From an uncultured Caryophanales bacterium (lineage in GTDB: Bacteria; Bacillota_I; Bacilli_A; RFN20; CAG-826), in assembly GCA_946409515.1 (NCBI GenBank), contig CAMJWS010000003.1:1-60011 (forward strand): 60,011 nt of DNA. Reading direction: 5' to 3'. How positions within the stretch are numbered: position 1 is the first letter of the stretch; the number at the start of each line of letters is the position of its first letter. Below the pieces are notes generated by a model that worked only from the letters and a program-made list of their open reading frames with translations, did not search any database and was not told the origin of the DNA. This document shows, in pieces, positions 17,951 to 27,818 of this stretch. The translations under genes were made by a program, and so were the position numbers.

Positions 17951-18628
17951 CTATTCTCCTTTCTCGTTATTTTTCTTTTGGAGTTCAGGACGAATTTCGC
18001 CACGGCAGATCCACACTTTAACACCTAAACGGCCATATTGTGTAGCAGCGTGTACGCAAGCGTAGTCAATATCACTTCTTAAGGTATGTAGAGGAATGAC
18101 ACCTTCACGATAGCCTTCAGCACGGGCGATATCGGCACCACCTAAACGGCCACTGACGGAAGTTTTGATACCTTTCGCACCAGCTTTACGGACGCTTTGG
18201 ATGGCTTTCTTTTGCGCGGTTCTGAAACTCGCTCTTTCTTCTAATTGCTTAGCGATTTCACTAGCAACGATTGTGGCATCTAAGTCAGGATTTTTGACTT
18301 CCACGACATCGATACGGACTTCAGCGTTCTTGAGTAATTTCGCTAATTGTTCTTTTAATTCATTAATATTTTTACCGTCTTGACCAATGACGACGCCTGG
18401 ACGGGCGACGAAGACCATGACGACCACAGTGTAACCTTTATCGGTTTTGATTCTTTCGATTTCGACGTGAGAGAGTAAAGCTTCTTTGAGTTTCTTTTCT
18501 AAGAATTCACGAACTTTAACATCTTCGTTGAGGAACACATGGAATTCTTGATCATTAGCATACCAACGAGAATTCCAATTCTTGTTGACGCCAATTCTTA
18601 AGCCTACTGGATTAACTTTTTGACCCAT
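17951..18628 (-). CDS. rpsC: Ribosomal protein S3
   Basis: The 225-residue protein begins [20 protein letters not shown], has a KH domain around [18 protein letters not shown] and the C-terminal [17 protein letters not shown]. It lines the mRNA entry channel. The start at 18628 follows AGGAGG. Length is normal. Confidence 0.97.
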   Translation of the reverse strand: MGQKVNPVGLRIGVNKNWNSRWYANDQEFHVFLNEDVKVREFLEKKLKEALLSHVEIERIKTDKGYTVVVMVFVARPGVVIGQDGKNINELKEQLAKLLKNAEVRIDVVEVKNPDLDATIVASEIAKQLEERASFRTAQKKAIQSVRKAGAKGIKTSVSGRLGGADIARAEGYREGVIPLHTLRSDIDYACVHAATQYGRLGVKVWICRGEIRPELQKKNNEKGE

Positions 18629-18641
18629 TGATGTTTTCCTC

Positions 18642-19175
18642 CTATCTCATCTTCACCACACAAGTGATGTGGCTGCTGCGTTTGACTAAGCCTGAGGCTG
18701 AGCCTTTGGCTCTTGGCAAATATCTCTTCATTCTTAAGCCATCAGTGGCATAGATTTCAGCGATGTATAATGCATCTTCATCCATACCGAAGTTGTTGGT
18801 GGCGTTAGCAGCAGCAGACTTGATTAATTTCATGACTGGTTCGCTAGCGGCACGGTTAAGGTTATCTAAGATACCTAACGCTTGTTTAACTGGTAAGCCT
18901 CTGACGAGATCGATAACCAAGCGAACCTTACGTGGAGTAATGCGGACATTCTTCGCGATGGCTCTAGCTTCTGTTGGCATTGGCTTTTTAGGAGCTTCTG
19001 GTTTCTTTTCTTCTTTGGCTTTCTTTTCAGCTTTTGGAGCAGCGGCTTTCTTAGCGGCTGTCTTCTTAGCTTTAGGAGCTTCTTCAACAGGAGCTGCAAC
19101 TTTTTCTTCTTCAACTACTGGTTCAGCAACCTTTTTGGTTGTTTTCTTAGCAGTTGTTTTCTTTGTTTCTGCCAT
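18642..19175 (-). CDS. rplV: Ribosomal protein L22 with Lys/Ala/Glu-rich N-terminal extension
   Basis: At 177 residues it exceeds the usual 110. Residues 1-66 are low complexity with blocks of [20 protein letters not shown] and KAEKKAKEEKK; the L22 core follows (ARAIAKNVRITPRKVRLVIDLVRG, PRAKGSASGLVKRSSHI), including the hairpin that reaches into the exit tunnel. AGGAGG before ATG 19175 supports translation of the extension. Confidence 0.96.
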   Translation of the reverse strand: MAETKKTTAKKTTKKVAEPVVEEEKVAAPVEEAPKAKKTAAKKAAAPKAEKKAKEEKKPEAPKKPMPTEARAIAKNVRITPRKVRLVIDLVRGLPVKQALGILDNLNRAASEPVMKLIKSAAANATNNFGMDEDALYIAEIYATDGLRMKRYLPRAKGSASGLVKRSSHITCVVKMR

Positions 19176-19191
19176 GTATCAGTCCCTCCTA

Positions 19192-19485
19192 CTATTTACC
19201 GGCGTTGGCTGCTTTATCTTCAGCAGTGTGGCCTGTATGTCCAGTGAATTTTCTTGTTGGGGAGAATTCACCTAATTTGTGTCCGACCATATCTTCTGTG
19301 ACATAGACAGAGATGTGTTCTTTACCGTTATAAACCGCGAATGTGTGACCCACGAATGATGGGTAGATGGTAGAACGGCGTGACCAAGTCTTGATGACTT
19401 CTTTTTTGTTAGTAGCGTTTAAAGCATCGACTTTTTTCATTAAGGATTCATCGACGAATGCGCCTTTTTTCAAACTTCTTGCCAT
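19192..19485 (-). CDS. rpsS: Ribosomal protein S19
   Basis: A 97-residue protein starting [19 protein letters not shown], with [23 protein letters not shown] and [17 protein letters not shown]. It lies in the small-subunit head near bridge B1. The start at 19485 follows AAAGGAG, 21 bp after rplB. Confidence 0.97.
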   Translation of the reverse strand: MARSLKKGAFVDESLMKKVDALNATNKKEVIKTWSRRSTIYPSFVGHTFAVYNGKEHISVYVTEDMVGHKLGEFSPTRKFTGHTGHTAEDKAANAGK

Positions 19486-19506
19486 AATTTCTAACTCCTT
19501 TCGCGA

Positions 19507-20340
19507 TTATTTTCCGTTGCGTCTACGGACGATTAATTTACCAGACGCTTTCTTGTTGTTTCTTGTCTTGACGCCTAATGCACGTTTGCCCCATGGGGTT
19601 CTTGGTGCATCACGACCAACAGGACACTTACCTTCACCACCACCATGTGGGTGATCGTTTGGGTTCATGACACTACCACGGACGGTAGGTCTTGTGCCGG
19701 CCCATCTTGTTTTACCGGCTTTGCCGAGATTGACAAGGTTCCAATCTTCGTTACCGACTTGACCGATTGTCGCACGGCATGTTCCTAAGATCTTGCGAAC
19801 TTCGCCAGATGTTAGTCTGAGAGTAACATATTTACCTTCAGCACCTAACACTTGAGCGTAAGCACCAGCGGCTCTACATAATTGGCCACCTCTACCAGGA
19901 ACTAATTCGATGTTGTGAACTAATGTACCTTCTGGAATGTTTTTGAGTAAGCAGGCATTACCAGGCATGATATCAACTTCTTCACCAGACATAATCTTGT
20001 AACCAAGTTTGATATCTTTTGGTGCGAGAATGTATCTCTTCTCGCCATCAGCGTAGCTGAGTAAGCAGATTCTTGCGTTTCTGTTTGGATCGTATTCGAT
20101 TGTCTTCACTACTGCTGGGATGCCATCTTTATTACGTTTGAAGTCAATAACACGATATTTGCGTTTATGACCTCCACCAATGTGGCGGCAGGTAATTTTA
20201 CCTTGGTTATTTCTACCACCAGATTTGGATAAACTGACTAATAAGCTCTTCTCAGGAGTGGATGTAGTGATTTCACCGAATGTCGAATTTGTCATAGCTC
20301 TACGGCTTGGAGACGTAGGCTTGTAAGTTCTAATTGACAT
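19507..20340 (-). CDS. rplB: Ribosomal protein L2
   Basis: The 277-residue protein has the N-terminal RNA-binding fold ([22 protein letters not shown]), the central domain, and the C-terminal [22 protein letters not shown], which carries the His implicated at the peptidyl transferase centre. The start at 20340 follows AGGAGG. Normal length. Confidence 0.98.
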   Translation of the reverse strand: MSIRTYKPTSPSRRAMTNSTFGEITTSTPEKSLLVSLSKSGGRNNQGKITCRHIGGGHKRKYRVIDFKRNKDGIPAVVKTIEYDPNRNARICLLSYADGEKRYILAPKDIKLGYKIMSGEEVDIMPGNACLLKNIPEGTLVHNIELVPGRGGQLCRAAGAYAQVLGAEGKYVTLRLTSGEVRKILGTCRATIGQVGNEDWNLVNLGKAGKTRWAGTRPTVRGSVMNPNDHPHGGGEGKCPVGRDAPRTPWGKRALGVKTRNNKKASGKLIVRRRNGK

Positions 20341-20377
20341 TACTTTGTCCTCCTATAATTTGAATAAGTGAACTTCC

Positions 20378-20716
20378 TTATTCTTTGAATAAGTCGATTG
20401 CTTCGCCTTCAGCGACGGTAACAACGGCTTTCTTGAATCCAGAGATACGACCAGCATATCTGGTTCCTCTGGTTGTGTCCTTTGCTCTTTGGTTAAGAAC
20501 TTTCACATCTGTAACTTTGACTTGGAAAATTCTTTCGAACGCTAATTTGATTTCTGTCTTGTTAGCGCTTTCGAGCACTTTGACTGTGACTTTGTTTTCG
20601 TTTTGCATTAAGGCCATTGTTTTTTCGGTGATTAATGGTTTAACGATAACTGTGAAGTCTTTTTCAGTCGCTTTTGGGAAGCGTGCTGCTGCTTCGGTTT
20701 TCTTCTTGGCTGCCAT
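20378..20716 (-). CDS. rplW: Ribosomal protein L23
   Basis: The 112-residue protein has about 17 extra Lys/Ala-rich residues before the core VIVKPLITEKTMALMQNENKV, and ends with the typical YAGRISGFKKAVVTVAEGEAI. L23 is the exit-tunnel docking site for trigger factor and SRP. AGGAGG for ATG 20716 lies inside the end of rplD, 1 bp away. Confidence 0.96.
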   Translation of the reverse strand: MAAKKKTEAAARFPKATEKDFTVIVKPLITEKTMALMQNENKVTVKVLESANKTEIKLAFERIFQVKVTDVKVLNQRAKDTTRGTRYAGRISGFKKAVVTVAEGEAIDLFKE

Positions 20717-20717
20717 A

Positions 20718-21356
20718 TTACTTTAACGCCTCCTCAACTGTTTTGATGCTAGCTTTGCTCATCACGAGGTTGTCGACATTTAAGACATCGAGAACGCTGA
20801 TGTTGTCGCTTGTCACAACTTTAGCGAATCCAACGTTGCGGGAGCTAGCGAAGATTTCTTCTGTGATTTCATCGACGACGACGAGAGCTTTGCCACCAAC
20901 TTTGATAGCATCTAAGAAGCTAACGAAGTTTTTGGTTTTCTTTTCATCAAATTTGATTTCATCGATGACTAAGAGTCCATCTTTTGTTTTTAAACTTAAC
21001 GCGGACTTGAGCGCAAGTTTATGTTCTTTTTTGTTTTGGGAAATCTTGAAGTTTTGATTTCCAACTGGTCCGAACACTGTTCCACCACCAACCCAGATTG
21101 GGGAGCGGCTGCTACCAGCACGAGCACGGCCTGTGCCTTTTTGGCGCCATGGCTTTTTACCACCACCACTAACTTCATGTCTGACTTTAGTTTTAGCGGT
21201 TGCTTGTCTTTGGTTAGCTTGTTCTACTTGAACGGCGTCGAACATTGCTTGTTGATGTGGTTCAATACCGAAGACTTCAGCATTGAGGTTCATCTTGGAG
21301 ACTTCTTCGCCAGCCATGTTAAGGACTTTAACGCTGACGGATTTCTTTTCTGCCAT
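20718..21356 (-). CDS. rplD: Ribosomal protein L4
   Basis: A 212-residue protein with the tunnel-lining loop [25 protein letters not shown] and C-terminal [21 protein letters not shown]4 also represses the S10 operon in E. coli; whether it binds the leader found upstream of rpsJ here is unknown. The start at 21356 follows AAAGGAG. Confidence 0.97.
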   Translation of the reverse strand: MAEKKSVSVKVLNMAGEEVSKMNLNAEVFGIEPHQQAMFDAVQVEQANQRQATAKTKVRHEVSGGGKKPWRQKGTGRARAGSSRSPIWVGGGTVFGPVGNQNFKISQNKKEHKLALKSALSLKTKDGLLVIDEIKFDEKKTKNFVSFLDAIKVGGKALVVVDEITEEIFASSRNVGFAKVVTSDNISVLDVLNVDNLVMSKASIKTVEEALK

Positions 21357-21379
21357 AATTACTGTTCTCCTTTCCGTTC

Positions 21380-22138
21380 TTATTCTGCGGCTTCAGTAGC
21401 TGGAGCTTCTTCGACGACTGGAGCTTCTTGAACAGGAGCTTCGACGACTGGTTCTTCAGCAGCAACTGGAGTGCGATCGATTAGTGGTTTGATAACTTCT
21501 GGATGTTTGACATCTTTGATAGCGCTACGAATGACAACGATTGACTTACGTGCACCTGGAAGACCACCTTTAACTAAGATGTAGTTCTTTTCTGCATCAA
21601 CAGCGACGATCATTTGATTGAGGACTGTTGCAGATTCGTTACCATAATGACCGGACATGTGTTTACCTGGCATAACGCCGTGGTTGTAACGACCGTTGTT
21701 AGCAAAGGTACCTTGACCTCTGTGGTAACCTGAACCGTGACCTTTTGGACCAATGGTTTGATTCCAACGTTTGATAACACCGGAGAAACCGTGACCCTTA
21801 CTTGTGCCAATGACATCGACGACTTCACCAGCTTTGAAGATGTCAGCTTTAATAACATCACCGAGTTGGTAGCCAGTCATTTCATCGCCCTTTAATTCTT
21901 TAAGGACTTGGTGTGGGACTGTATTGGCTTTCTTTGCGATTCCCTTTTCGCATTTGTTGGCTCTGGATTCTTTTAATTCTTCATAACCAACTTGCACAGC
22001 GGCATAACCGTCTTTTTCAACAGTTTTGACTTGTGTGACAACGTTTGGTAAGACTTCAACGACTGTCACAGCGTAGATTTGGCCATCTTCAGTGAAGACT
22101 TCAGTCATGCCCATTTTTCTACCGACAATAGCTTTCAT
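21380..22138 (-). CDS. rplC: Ribosomal protein L3 with acidic C-terminal extension
   Basis: The 252-residue protein has the L3 core (MKAIVGRKMGMTEVFTEDG, GTSKGHGFSGVIKRWNQ, MPGKHMSGHYGNE) and about 35 extra C-terminal residues rich in Ala, Pro, Glu and Val (EEPVVEAPVQEAPVVEEAP). L3 organises the peptidyl transferase region. AGGAGG precedes ATG 22138, 13 bp after rpsJ. Confidence 0.97.
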   Translation of the reverse strand: MKAIVGRKMGMTEVFTEDGQIYAVTVVEVLPNVVTQVKTVEKDGYAAVQVGYEELKESRANKCEKGIAKKANTVPHQVLKELKGDEMTGYQLGDVIKADIFKAGEVVDVIGTSKGHGFSGVIKRWNQTIGPKGHGSGYHRGQGTFANNGRYNHGVMPGKHMSGHYGNESATVLNQMIVAVDAEKNYILVKGGLPGARKSIVVIRSAIKDVKHPEVIKPLIDRTPVAAEEPVVEAPVQEAPVVEEAPATEAAE

Positions 22139-22151
22139 TGACTCTTACCTC

Positions 22152-22463
22152 CTATAATTTGATTTCGATATCAACACCGGCTGGTAAGTCGAGATTCTTT
22201 AAGGAATCAAGAGTTTCTTTGCGGTAGTTCTTAATATCGATGATTCTTTTGTGTGTTCTGATTTCGAATTGTTCACGAGAATCTTTGTACTTGTGAACCG
22301 CTCTTAGAATGGTGAACACTTGCTTTTCCGTTGGGAGCGGAATTGGGCCAACAACTGTGGCGCCTGTGTTTTTCGCTGCGGCGATGATCTTTTCAGCACT
22401 TAAGTCTAAGTTGACATGATCATACGCTTTAAGACGAACCCTAATTGTGGTTGCTTTTGCCAT
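22152..22463 (-). CDS. rpsJ: Ribosomal protein S10
   Basis: A 103-residue protein with [39 protein letters not shown] and [12 protein letters not shown]. It belongs to the small-subunit head and, with NusB, to antitermination complexes. It is the first gene of the roughly 15-kb ribosomal operon. AGGAGG precedes ATG 22463; a promoter and about 130 nt of leader lie upstream. Confidence 0.98.
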   Translation of the reverse strand: MAKATTIRVRLKAYDHVNLDLSAEKIIAAAKNTGATVVGPIPLPTEKQVFTILRAVHKYKDSREQFEIRTHKRIIDIKNYRKETLDSLKNLDLPAGVDIEIKL

Positions 22464-22593
22464 GAATTGTTTTTCCTCCTATCACTATCAGGCTTTGACT
22501 TTAACTCTCTCAGTGCGAATTACCTGAATACACCTTCATGACAACGCCTGTGGGTGTATCAGCAACCTCGCACGTCAACGCGAGCCGTCAACG
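22464..22593 (-). promoter_or_regulatory. Structured leader of the S10 operon
   Basis: The predicted 5' UTR is about 130 nt. It can form CTCGC/GCGAG (22567-22571 with 22580-22584; 8-nt loop) and ATACACC/GGTGTAT (22528-22534 with 22553-22559), and contains the direct repeat CGTTGACG twice at the 5' end. Long leaders here often carry autoregulation by a ribosomal protein (L4 in E. coli); the sequence alone does not show which protein, if any. Confidence 0.5.
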
Positions 22594-22599
22594 TTTAAT

Positions 22600-22628
22600 A
22601 TCATACGTGAGTGTGCATACGCTGTCAA
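22600..22628 (-). promoter_or_regulatory. Main promoter of the ribosomal operon
   Basis: TTGACA, 17 bp, TATGAT on the minus strand, the best match to the sigma-A consensus in the window, with an A/T-rich stretch (about 22629-22665) upstream that could act as an UP element. Confidence 0.85.
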
Positions 22629-22718
22629 CAACTTATTAAATAAATTTAAATATATAAAGGGCAAAGACCCTAAAATAGTCGACACGTAATATAGTTTTCC
22701 AGGAAAAAAAATTTCATC

Positions 22719-22750
22719 AAAAAAGACCAAAAAGTGCATTTTTTCTGGTC
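22719..22750 (-). terminator. Terminator of the EAL-Hpt operon
   Basis: GACC (22725-22728) and GGTC (22747-22750), extended by A/T pairs, form the hairpin, followed by TTTTTT on the minus strand. It lies about 40 bp past the Hpt gene. Confidence 0.75.
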
Positions 22751-22788
22751 AATTTTTGAATTTTGGTTATTAAAAATTAGATGTTTTT

Positions 22789-23127
22789 TTACCTAAGTGC
22801 CGCGAGCATTGAATAGGACAACTCATACCTTTGGATATAGTTTGAATAGTCCGTTTCTGTACGATTTCTAAGCAGTTCAGTCATCTGATAAATGACATCA
22901 TAAAGTGGCGATAAAGAGAGGTTTCCAATGACGCCTTTCAAGGAGTGGGCAATATGGAAAGCTTTCTCTAAATCATGGGCAAGAATAGCCGCTTTTAAAT
23001 CAGGGAAAGTGTTCTGATCTAAGAAGCGGTTGACTAAAGTCAAATATAGCTGTTCGTTGTTCATACAGCGCTGCAATCCTTCAGTAACATTTGCTCCATA
23101 ATTTCTTAAATTTTCAACAGTAAGCAT
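22789..23127 (-). CDS. Histidine phosphotransfer (Hpt) domain protein
   Basis: The 112-residue protein is a stand-alone Hpt domain: four-helix bundle with the AHSLKG motif, His61 being the phosphorylation site. Such proteins shuttle phosphate between hybrid kinases and response regulators. It lies 14 bp behind the REC-GGDEF-EAL gene, so it is the likely phospho-partner of that receiver domain; no histidine kinase is encoded in this window. The start at 23127 follows AAGGAGAAATG-like sequence. Confidence 0.85.
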   Translation of the reverse strand: MLTVENLRNYGANVTEGLQRCMNNEQLYLTLVNRFLDQNTFPDLKAAILAHDLEKAFHIAHSLKGVIGNLSLSPLYDVIYQMTELLRNRTETDYSNYIQRYELSYSMLAALR

Positions 23128-23141
23128 ATATCATTTCTCCT

Positions 23142-24812
23142 TTATTTTTCAGCGGTTAAAAACGCCACAAATTCTTCATTTGGTACTGGTTTAGAGAAGT
23201 AATAACCTTGAACAATATCACAGCCTAATTCCTTCAAAACTGTAACCTGTTCTTTGCTCTCTACACCCTCTGCGATTGTTGGTACTTTTAAGTAGGAAGC
23301 AATATCAATAATGATTTTAATCATTTTGTTATCGTTTTCACTAGTAAAGGCATTACGAATAAAAATCATATCAATCTTCAAAGCATCAAGTGGAAGCTTG
23401 TTAATCATACTTAAAGATGAATAGCCTGTACCAAAGTCATCGATTTCAATTTTGAATCCTGCTTGTCTTAATGCATTTGTTTTATCGATAATAACATCAA
23501 CATTATCAGTGCACGCTGATTCAGTAATTTCGAGTAATAAATCTTTGGTTTCTAAACCGTTTTCTTTAACGATATCTAAAAGTGTTTCAACGAGTGTTGG
23601 ATCGAATAAATCAATACGTGAAACATTGACTGAAACTGGCACATGTTTGTGGTATTTTTCTTGCCATTTTCTTATTTGTGAAGCCGCCTCTTTCCAGACA
23701 TATAAATCGAGTTGTTGGATAAGACCTTTCTCTTCGAATAAAGGAATAAAAATACCTGGAGATATCAATCCTTTTTGTGGATGTTTCCATCTCACTAAAG
23801 CCTCCGCACTTACGAGCTTTGGAGTGTCTCCTTGGATGTTAAATTTTGGTTGATAAAAGACCACAAATTGCTTCTCGCTAATAGCGGTTGGAAATGCTTC
23901 GATTAGTTCTTCTTCAAAGAGTTCTTTTTCTTTTAATTTGTCATCGAAAATGAGGTAGTTTTTAACGACACTATCTCTAATCTTATTAAGCGCAGTTTTC
24001 GCTCTTTCAAAACGGACGTCGATATCAATACTCTTATCAACGTTTTGGTAAATACCCATCTGGACTTTGATCGGTGTTTTATTCTCTTTTTCCACGAAGA
24101 TATTAGCGGACATTTCTTCTAAGAAGTTTTCATAGTTATCAAAATGTTGAGCGTAGACAATAAATGTATCTGCTTCTAAGTGACAGACCATACCGGAAAT
24201 ATTTGGCATTAGTTTCTTTAAGCGTTTAGAAAAACGCACTAGGAGACTATCACTAAATGATGTACCAAAGCGCTCTTTAATGACGTGGAAGGATCTAATA
24301 CCAATGGCAATCGCATCCATATTAGCGTTTGGATTATGTCTATCTTCATCAGCGACATACTTGTAAAAGTATTCTTTAGTATAAAGTCTTGTTAAAGCAT
24401 CTCTTTCAGTTGATTTAATGGTTTGTCTATCTTCAAAGAGTTCCACCACTCTATTAATTCTGGCTTTGATGATACTGGAGTCTGGATATGGTTTAGAAAT
24501 AAAGTCAGAAGCACCGTACTGTAAGCACTGGACTTCTAATTCTTTATCACTGGTTAAAACGATAACTGGAATATTATTGAGTTCTGGATTTGCTTGAATA
24601 CTGTTTAATACTTCAAGACCTGACATTTTAGGTAAGAACAAGTCTAAAAGAATGAGTGAGAGATCACTCTTTTTACTATCTAATATCTCGAGAGCGGTTT
24701 CACCATCTTCCGCTTCAAAGATTTCAAAATCATCTATTAAGATGTTCTTTAAAATCTCTCGGTTAACGAACTCATCTTCAACAATTAAAATTTTGCGCTT
24801 GTTTTTATTCAT
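23142..24812 (-). CDS. Response regulator with degenerate GGDEF and EAL domains (c-di-GMP phosphodiesterase)
   Basis: The 556-residue protein has a receiver domain (about 5-125; phospho-acceptor Asp57 in LLDLFLP, Lys in SKPYP), a GGDEF-like domain (about 145-300) whose signature is replaced by LEADTF and so is probably not a cyclase, and an EAL domain (about 310-550). The EAL catalytic residues are all present: EALVRW, NVS, LEITES, DDFGTGYS, KID, AEGVES and QGYYFSKP. It should hydrolyse cyclic di-GMP under phosphorylation control. The frame is open to 24839, but AAAGGAG 8 bp before ATG 24812 fits best. The 150 bp upstream hold no clear promoter. Confidence 0.93.
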   Translation of the reverse strand: MNKNKRKILIVEDEFVNREILKNILIDDFEIFEAEDGETALEILDSKKSDLSLILLDLFLPKMSGLEVLNSIQANPELNNIPVIVLTSDKELEVQCLQYGASDFISKPYPDSSIIKARINRVVELFEDRQTIKSTERDALTRLYTKEYFYKYVADEDRHNPNANMDAIAIGIRSFHVIKERFGTSFSDSLLVRFSKRLKKLMPNISGMVCHLEADTFIVYAQHFDNYENFLEEMSANIFVEKENKTPIKVQMGIYQNVDKSIDIDVRFERAKTALNKIRDSVVKNYLIFDDKLKEKELFEEELIEAFPTAISEKQFVVFYQPKFNIQGDTPKLVSAEALVRWKHPQKGLISPGIFIPLFEEKGLIQQLDLYVWKEAASQIRKWQEKYHKHVPVSVNVSRIDLFDPTLVETLLDIVKENGLETKDLLLEITESACTDNVDVIIDKTNALRQAGFKIEIDDFGTGYSSLSMINKLPLDALKIDMIFIRNAFTSENDNKMIKIIIDIASYLKVPTIAEGVESKEQVTVLKELGCDIVQGYYFSKPVPNEEFVAFLTAEK

Positions 24813-24964
24813 AACCATTGCTCCTTTATCTTCAATCAAAGTCTCCCATTTTGATAAAAAATGAAAAAATAGCTGATTTGTGAATCTAATAACAAAAAGT
24901 ATCTACCTTGATGATAGCATACTTTTATAGTAATTGAACTTTGAAAAGCGCAAATTGTAATAAA

Positions 24965-25591
24965 TTACAGTTCTTCTTTTGTGGTGCGAATTGAGAACTT
25001 ACAGCCACAGTAATGTTGGAAATAGAGTCCATATTTACGGACTATGTCTAAAGATTTTTCATAGCCACCATTCTTCTTAAAGTCCGCTGGTAACCATTTA
25101 ACTCTTTTGCCTTCTGTTAATTCAAAACCGATTTTATTTAAGTCTTGAGAATTCTTAAATCTAGAGATACTCATGACAGTACCAACATAGTCATAGCCTC
25201 GTTCTTCAGCGAGATTAACAGCTTGGCTTAATCTCTTTCTAAAACAAAGACGGCAACGGTCCATACCTTCACGTTGATTTGCGTATGGTTCTAAATCTTT
25301 GTTGTAGGTTGCATTATCATATTCAAATTCGATCACTTCAATATCAGCCGAGATAGCTTTTAGATAGCCCTTAAGCTCGTTGAGACGGCGATGGTATTCT
25401 TCCTCAGGATAAATATTAGAATTGTTATAGATGATGGTGATCTTAAAATAATCTTTAATTAATTCAAAAGGATAAGTAAAACAAGGGCCACAGCAGACAT
25501 GCAAAAGTAATGTTGGCTTTTCGCCTGCATTCACTAGGTTTTTAAGTAACCGTTCTTGCTCTTTTTGATAATTAATCTTTGTCTCTTCCAT
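24965..25591 (-). CDS. queH: Epoxyqueuosine reductase QueH
   Basis: The roughly 208-residue protein has the QueH (DUF208) cysteines: [14 protein letters not shown] and HYCGCKF. QueH reduces epoxyqueuosine to queuosine in tRNA and replaces the cobalamin-dependent QueG in many anaerobes. The start is uncertain because the frame extends into queA; ATG 25591, overlapping queA by 20 bp, gives the normal family N-terminus. It is the last gene of tgt-queA-queH, which agrees with its pathway role. Confidence 0.93.
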   Translation of the reverse strand: MEETKINYQKEQERLLKNLVNAGEKPTLLLHVCCGPCFTYPFELIKDYFKITIIYNNSNIYPEEEYHRRLNELKGYLKAISADIEVIEFEYDNATYNKDLEPYANQREGMDRCRLCFRKRLSQAVNLAEERGYDYVGTVMSISRFKNSQDLNKIGFELTEGKRVKWLPADFKKNGGYEKSLDIVRKYGLYFQHYCGCKFSIRTTKEEL

Positions 25592-26611
25592 AAATGAACA
25601 TTGCATCTCCAAATGAGAAGAATCTATATTTTTCTTCCACTGCATGCTTATAGACTTCAAGAGTAAATTCTCTACCCATAAAGGCAGAAACAAGCATGAT
25701 TAATGTTGATTTTGGTAAATGGAAATTTGTAATTAAAGCATTGATTGTTTTATATTCATAGCCTGGTTCAATGAAGATATTTGTGGCTTCTCTTGTAGGT
25801 TTAAAACAACCGTACTTAGAAAAGTTAGCTTCTAAGGTTCTAACGGATGTTGTGCCAATGGCAATAATACGTTGGCCATTAGCTTTAGCAGCATTTAATC
25901 TAGCGGCAGATTCTTCACTCATTTCATAGACTTCACTATGCATGATGTGGTCTTTAGTGTCTTCCACTTTGACTGGTCTAAATGTGCCTAATCCAATATG
26001 TAAAGTAACATCCACTACTTCAACACCTTTAGCTTTTAATTTCTCAAAGATTTCTTCTGTGAAATGGAAGCCCGCTGTTGGAGCGGCGGCACTACCTTCA
26101 TATTTAGCGTAGACTGTTTGATATCTATCATTTGTGCATAATTGTTGGGCAATATATGGAGGCAAAGGCATTTTACCCAATTGATCTAAGACTTCTAAGA
26201 AGATGCCTTTATAAATAAATTTAAAAACACGGAGACCTTCTTCTCTTTCTTCAATACATTCTGCAATGAGTTTTCCTTCACCAAAGTCCACTCTAGCGCC
26301 GACTTTTAATGATTTAGCGGGTCTAGTTAGACATTCCCAGTTATCGCCTTCTAATTGCTTTAAAAGCAATAATTCGCAATGCGCTCCAGTAACTTCTTTA
26401 ACACCTAATAATCTAGCTGGAATAACTTTGGTGTTATTTCTCACTAAAACATCACCTTCATGTAAATAATCAACGATGTCATAGAAGTGTTTATCAGTGT
26501 AAGTATGTTCATCCTTATTAACCACGCAAAGACGGGAGTGATCTCTTTTTTCACTTGGTCTTTGGGCAATTAATTCTTCAGGAAGATAATAATCAAATAA
26601 GTTAATGTTCA

Positions 26612-26612
<1 letters not shown>
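25572..26612 (-). CDS. queA: S-adenosylmethionine:tRNA ribosyltransferase-isomerase
   Basis: The 346-residue protein begins [20 protein letters not shown] and has [28 protein letters not shown] and [18 protein letters not shown]. QueA adds the ribosyl group of SAM to preQ1 in tRNA, making epoxyqueuosine. Its ATG overlaps the tgt stop (TAATG), and its end overlaps queH, so the three genes are tightly coupled. Confidence 0.98.
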
Positions 26613-27805
<1,193 letters not shown>

Positions 27806-27818
27806 TTAATAGTTATTC

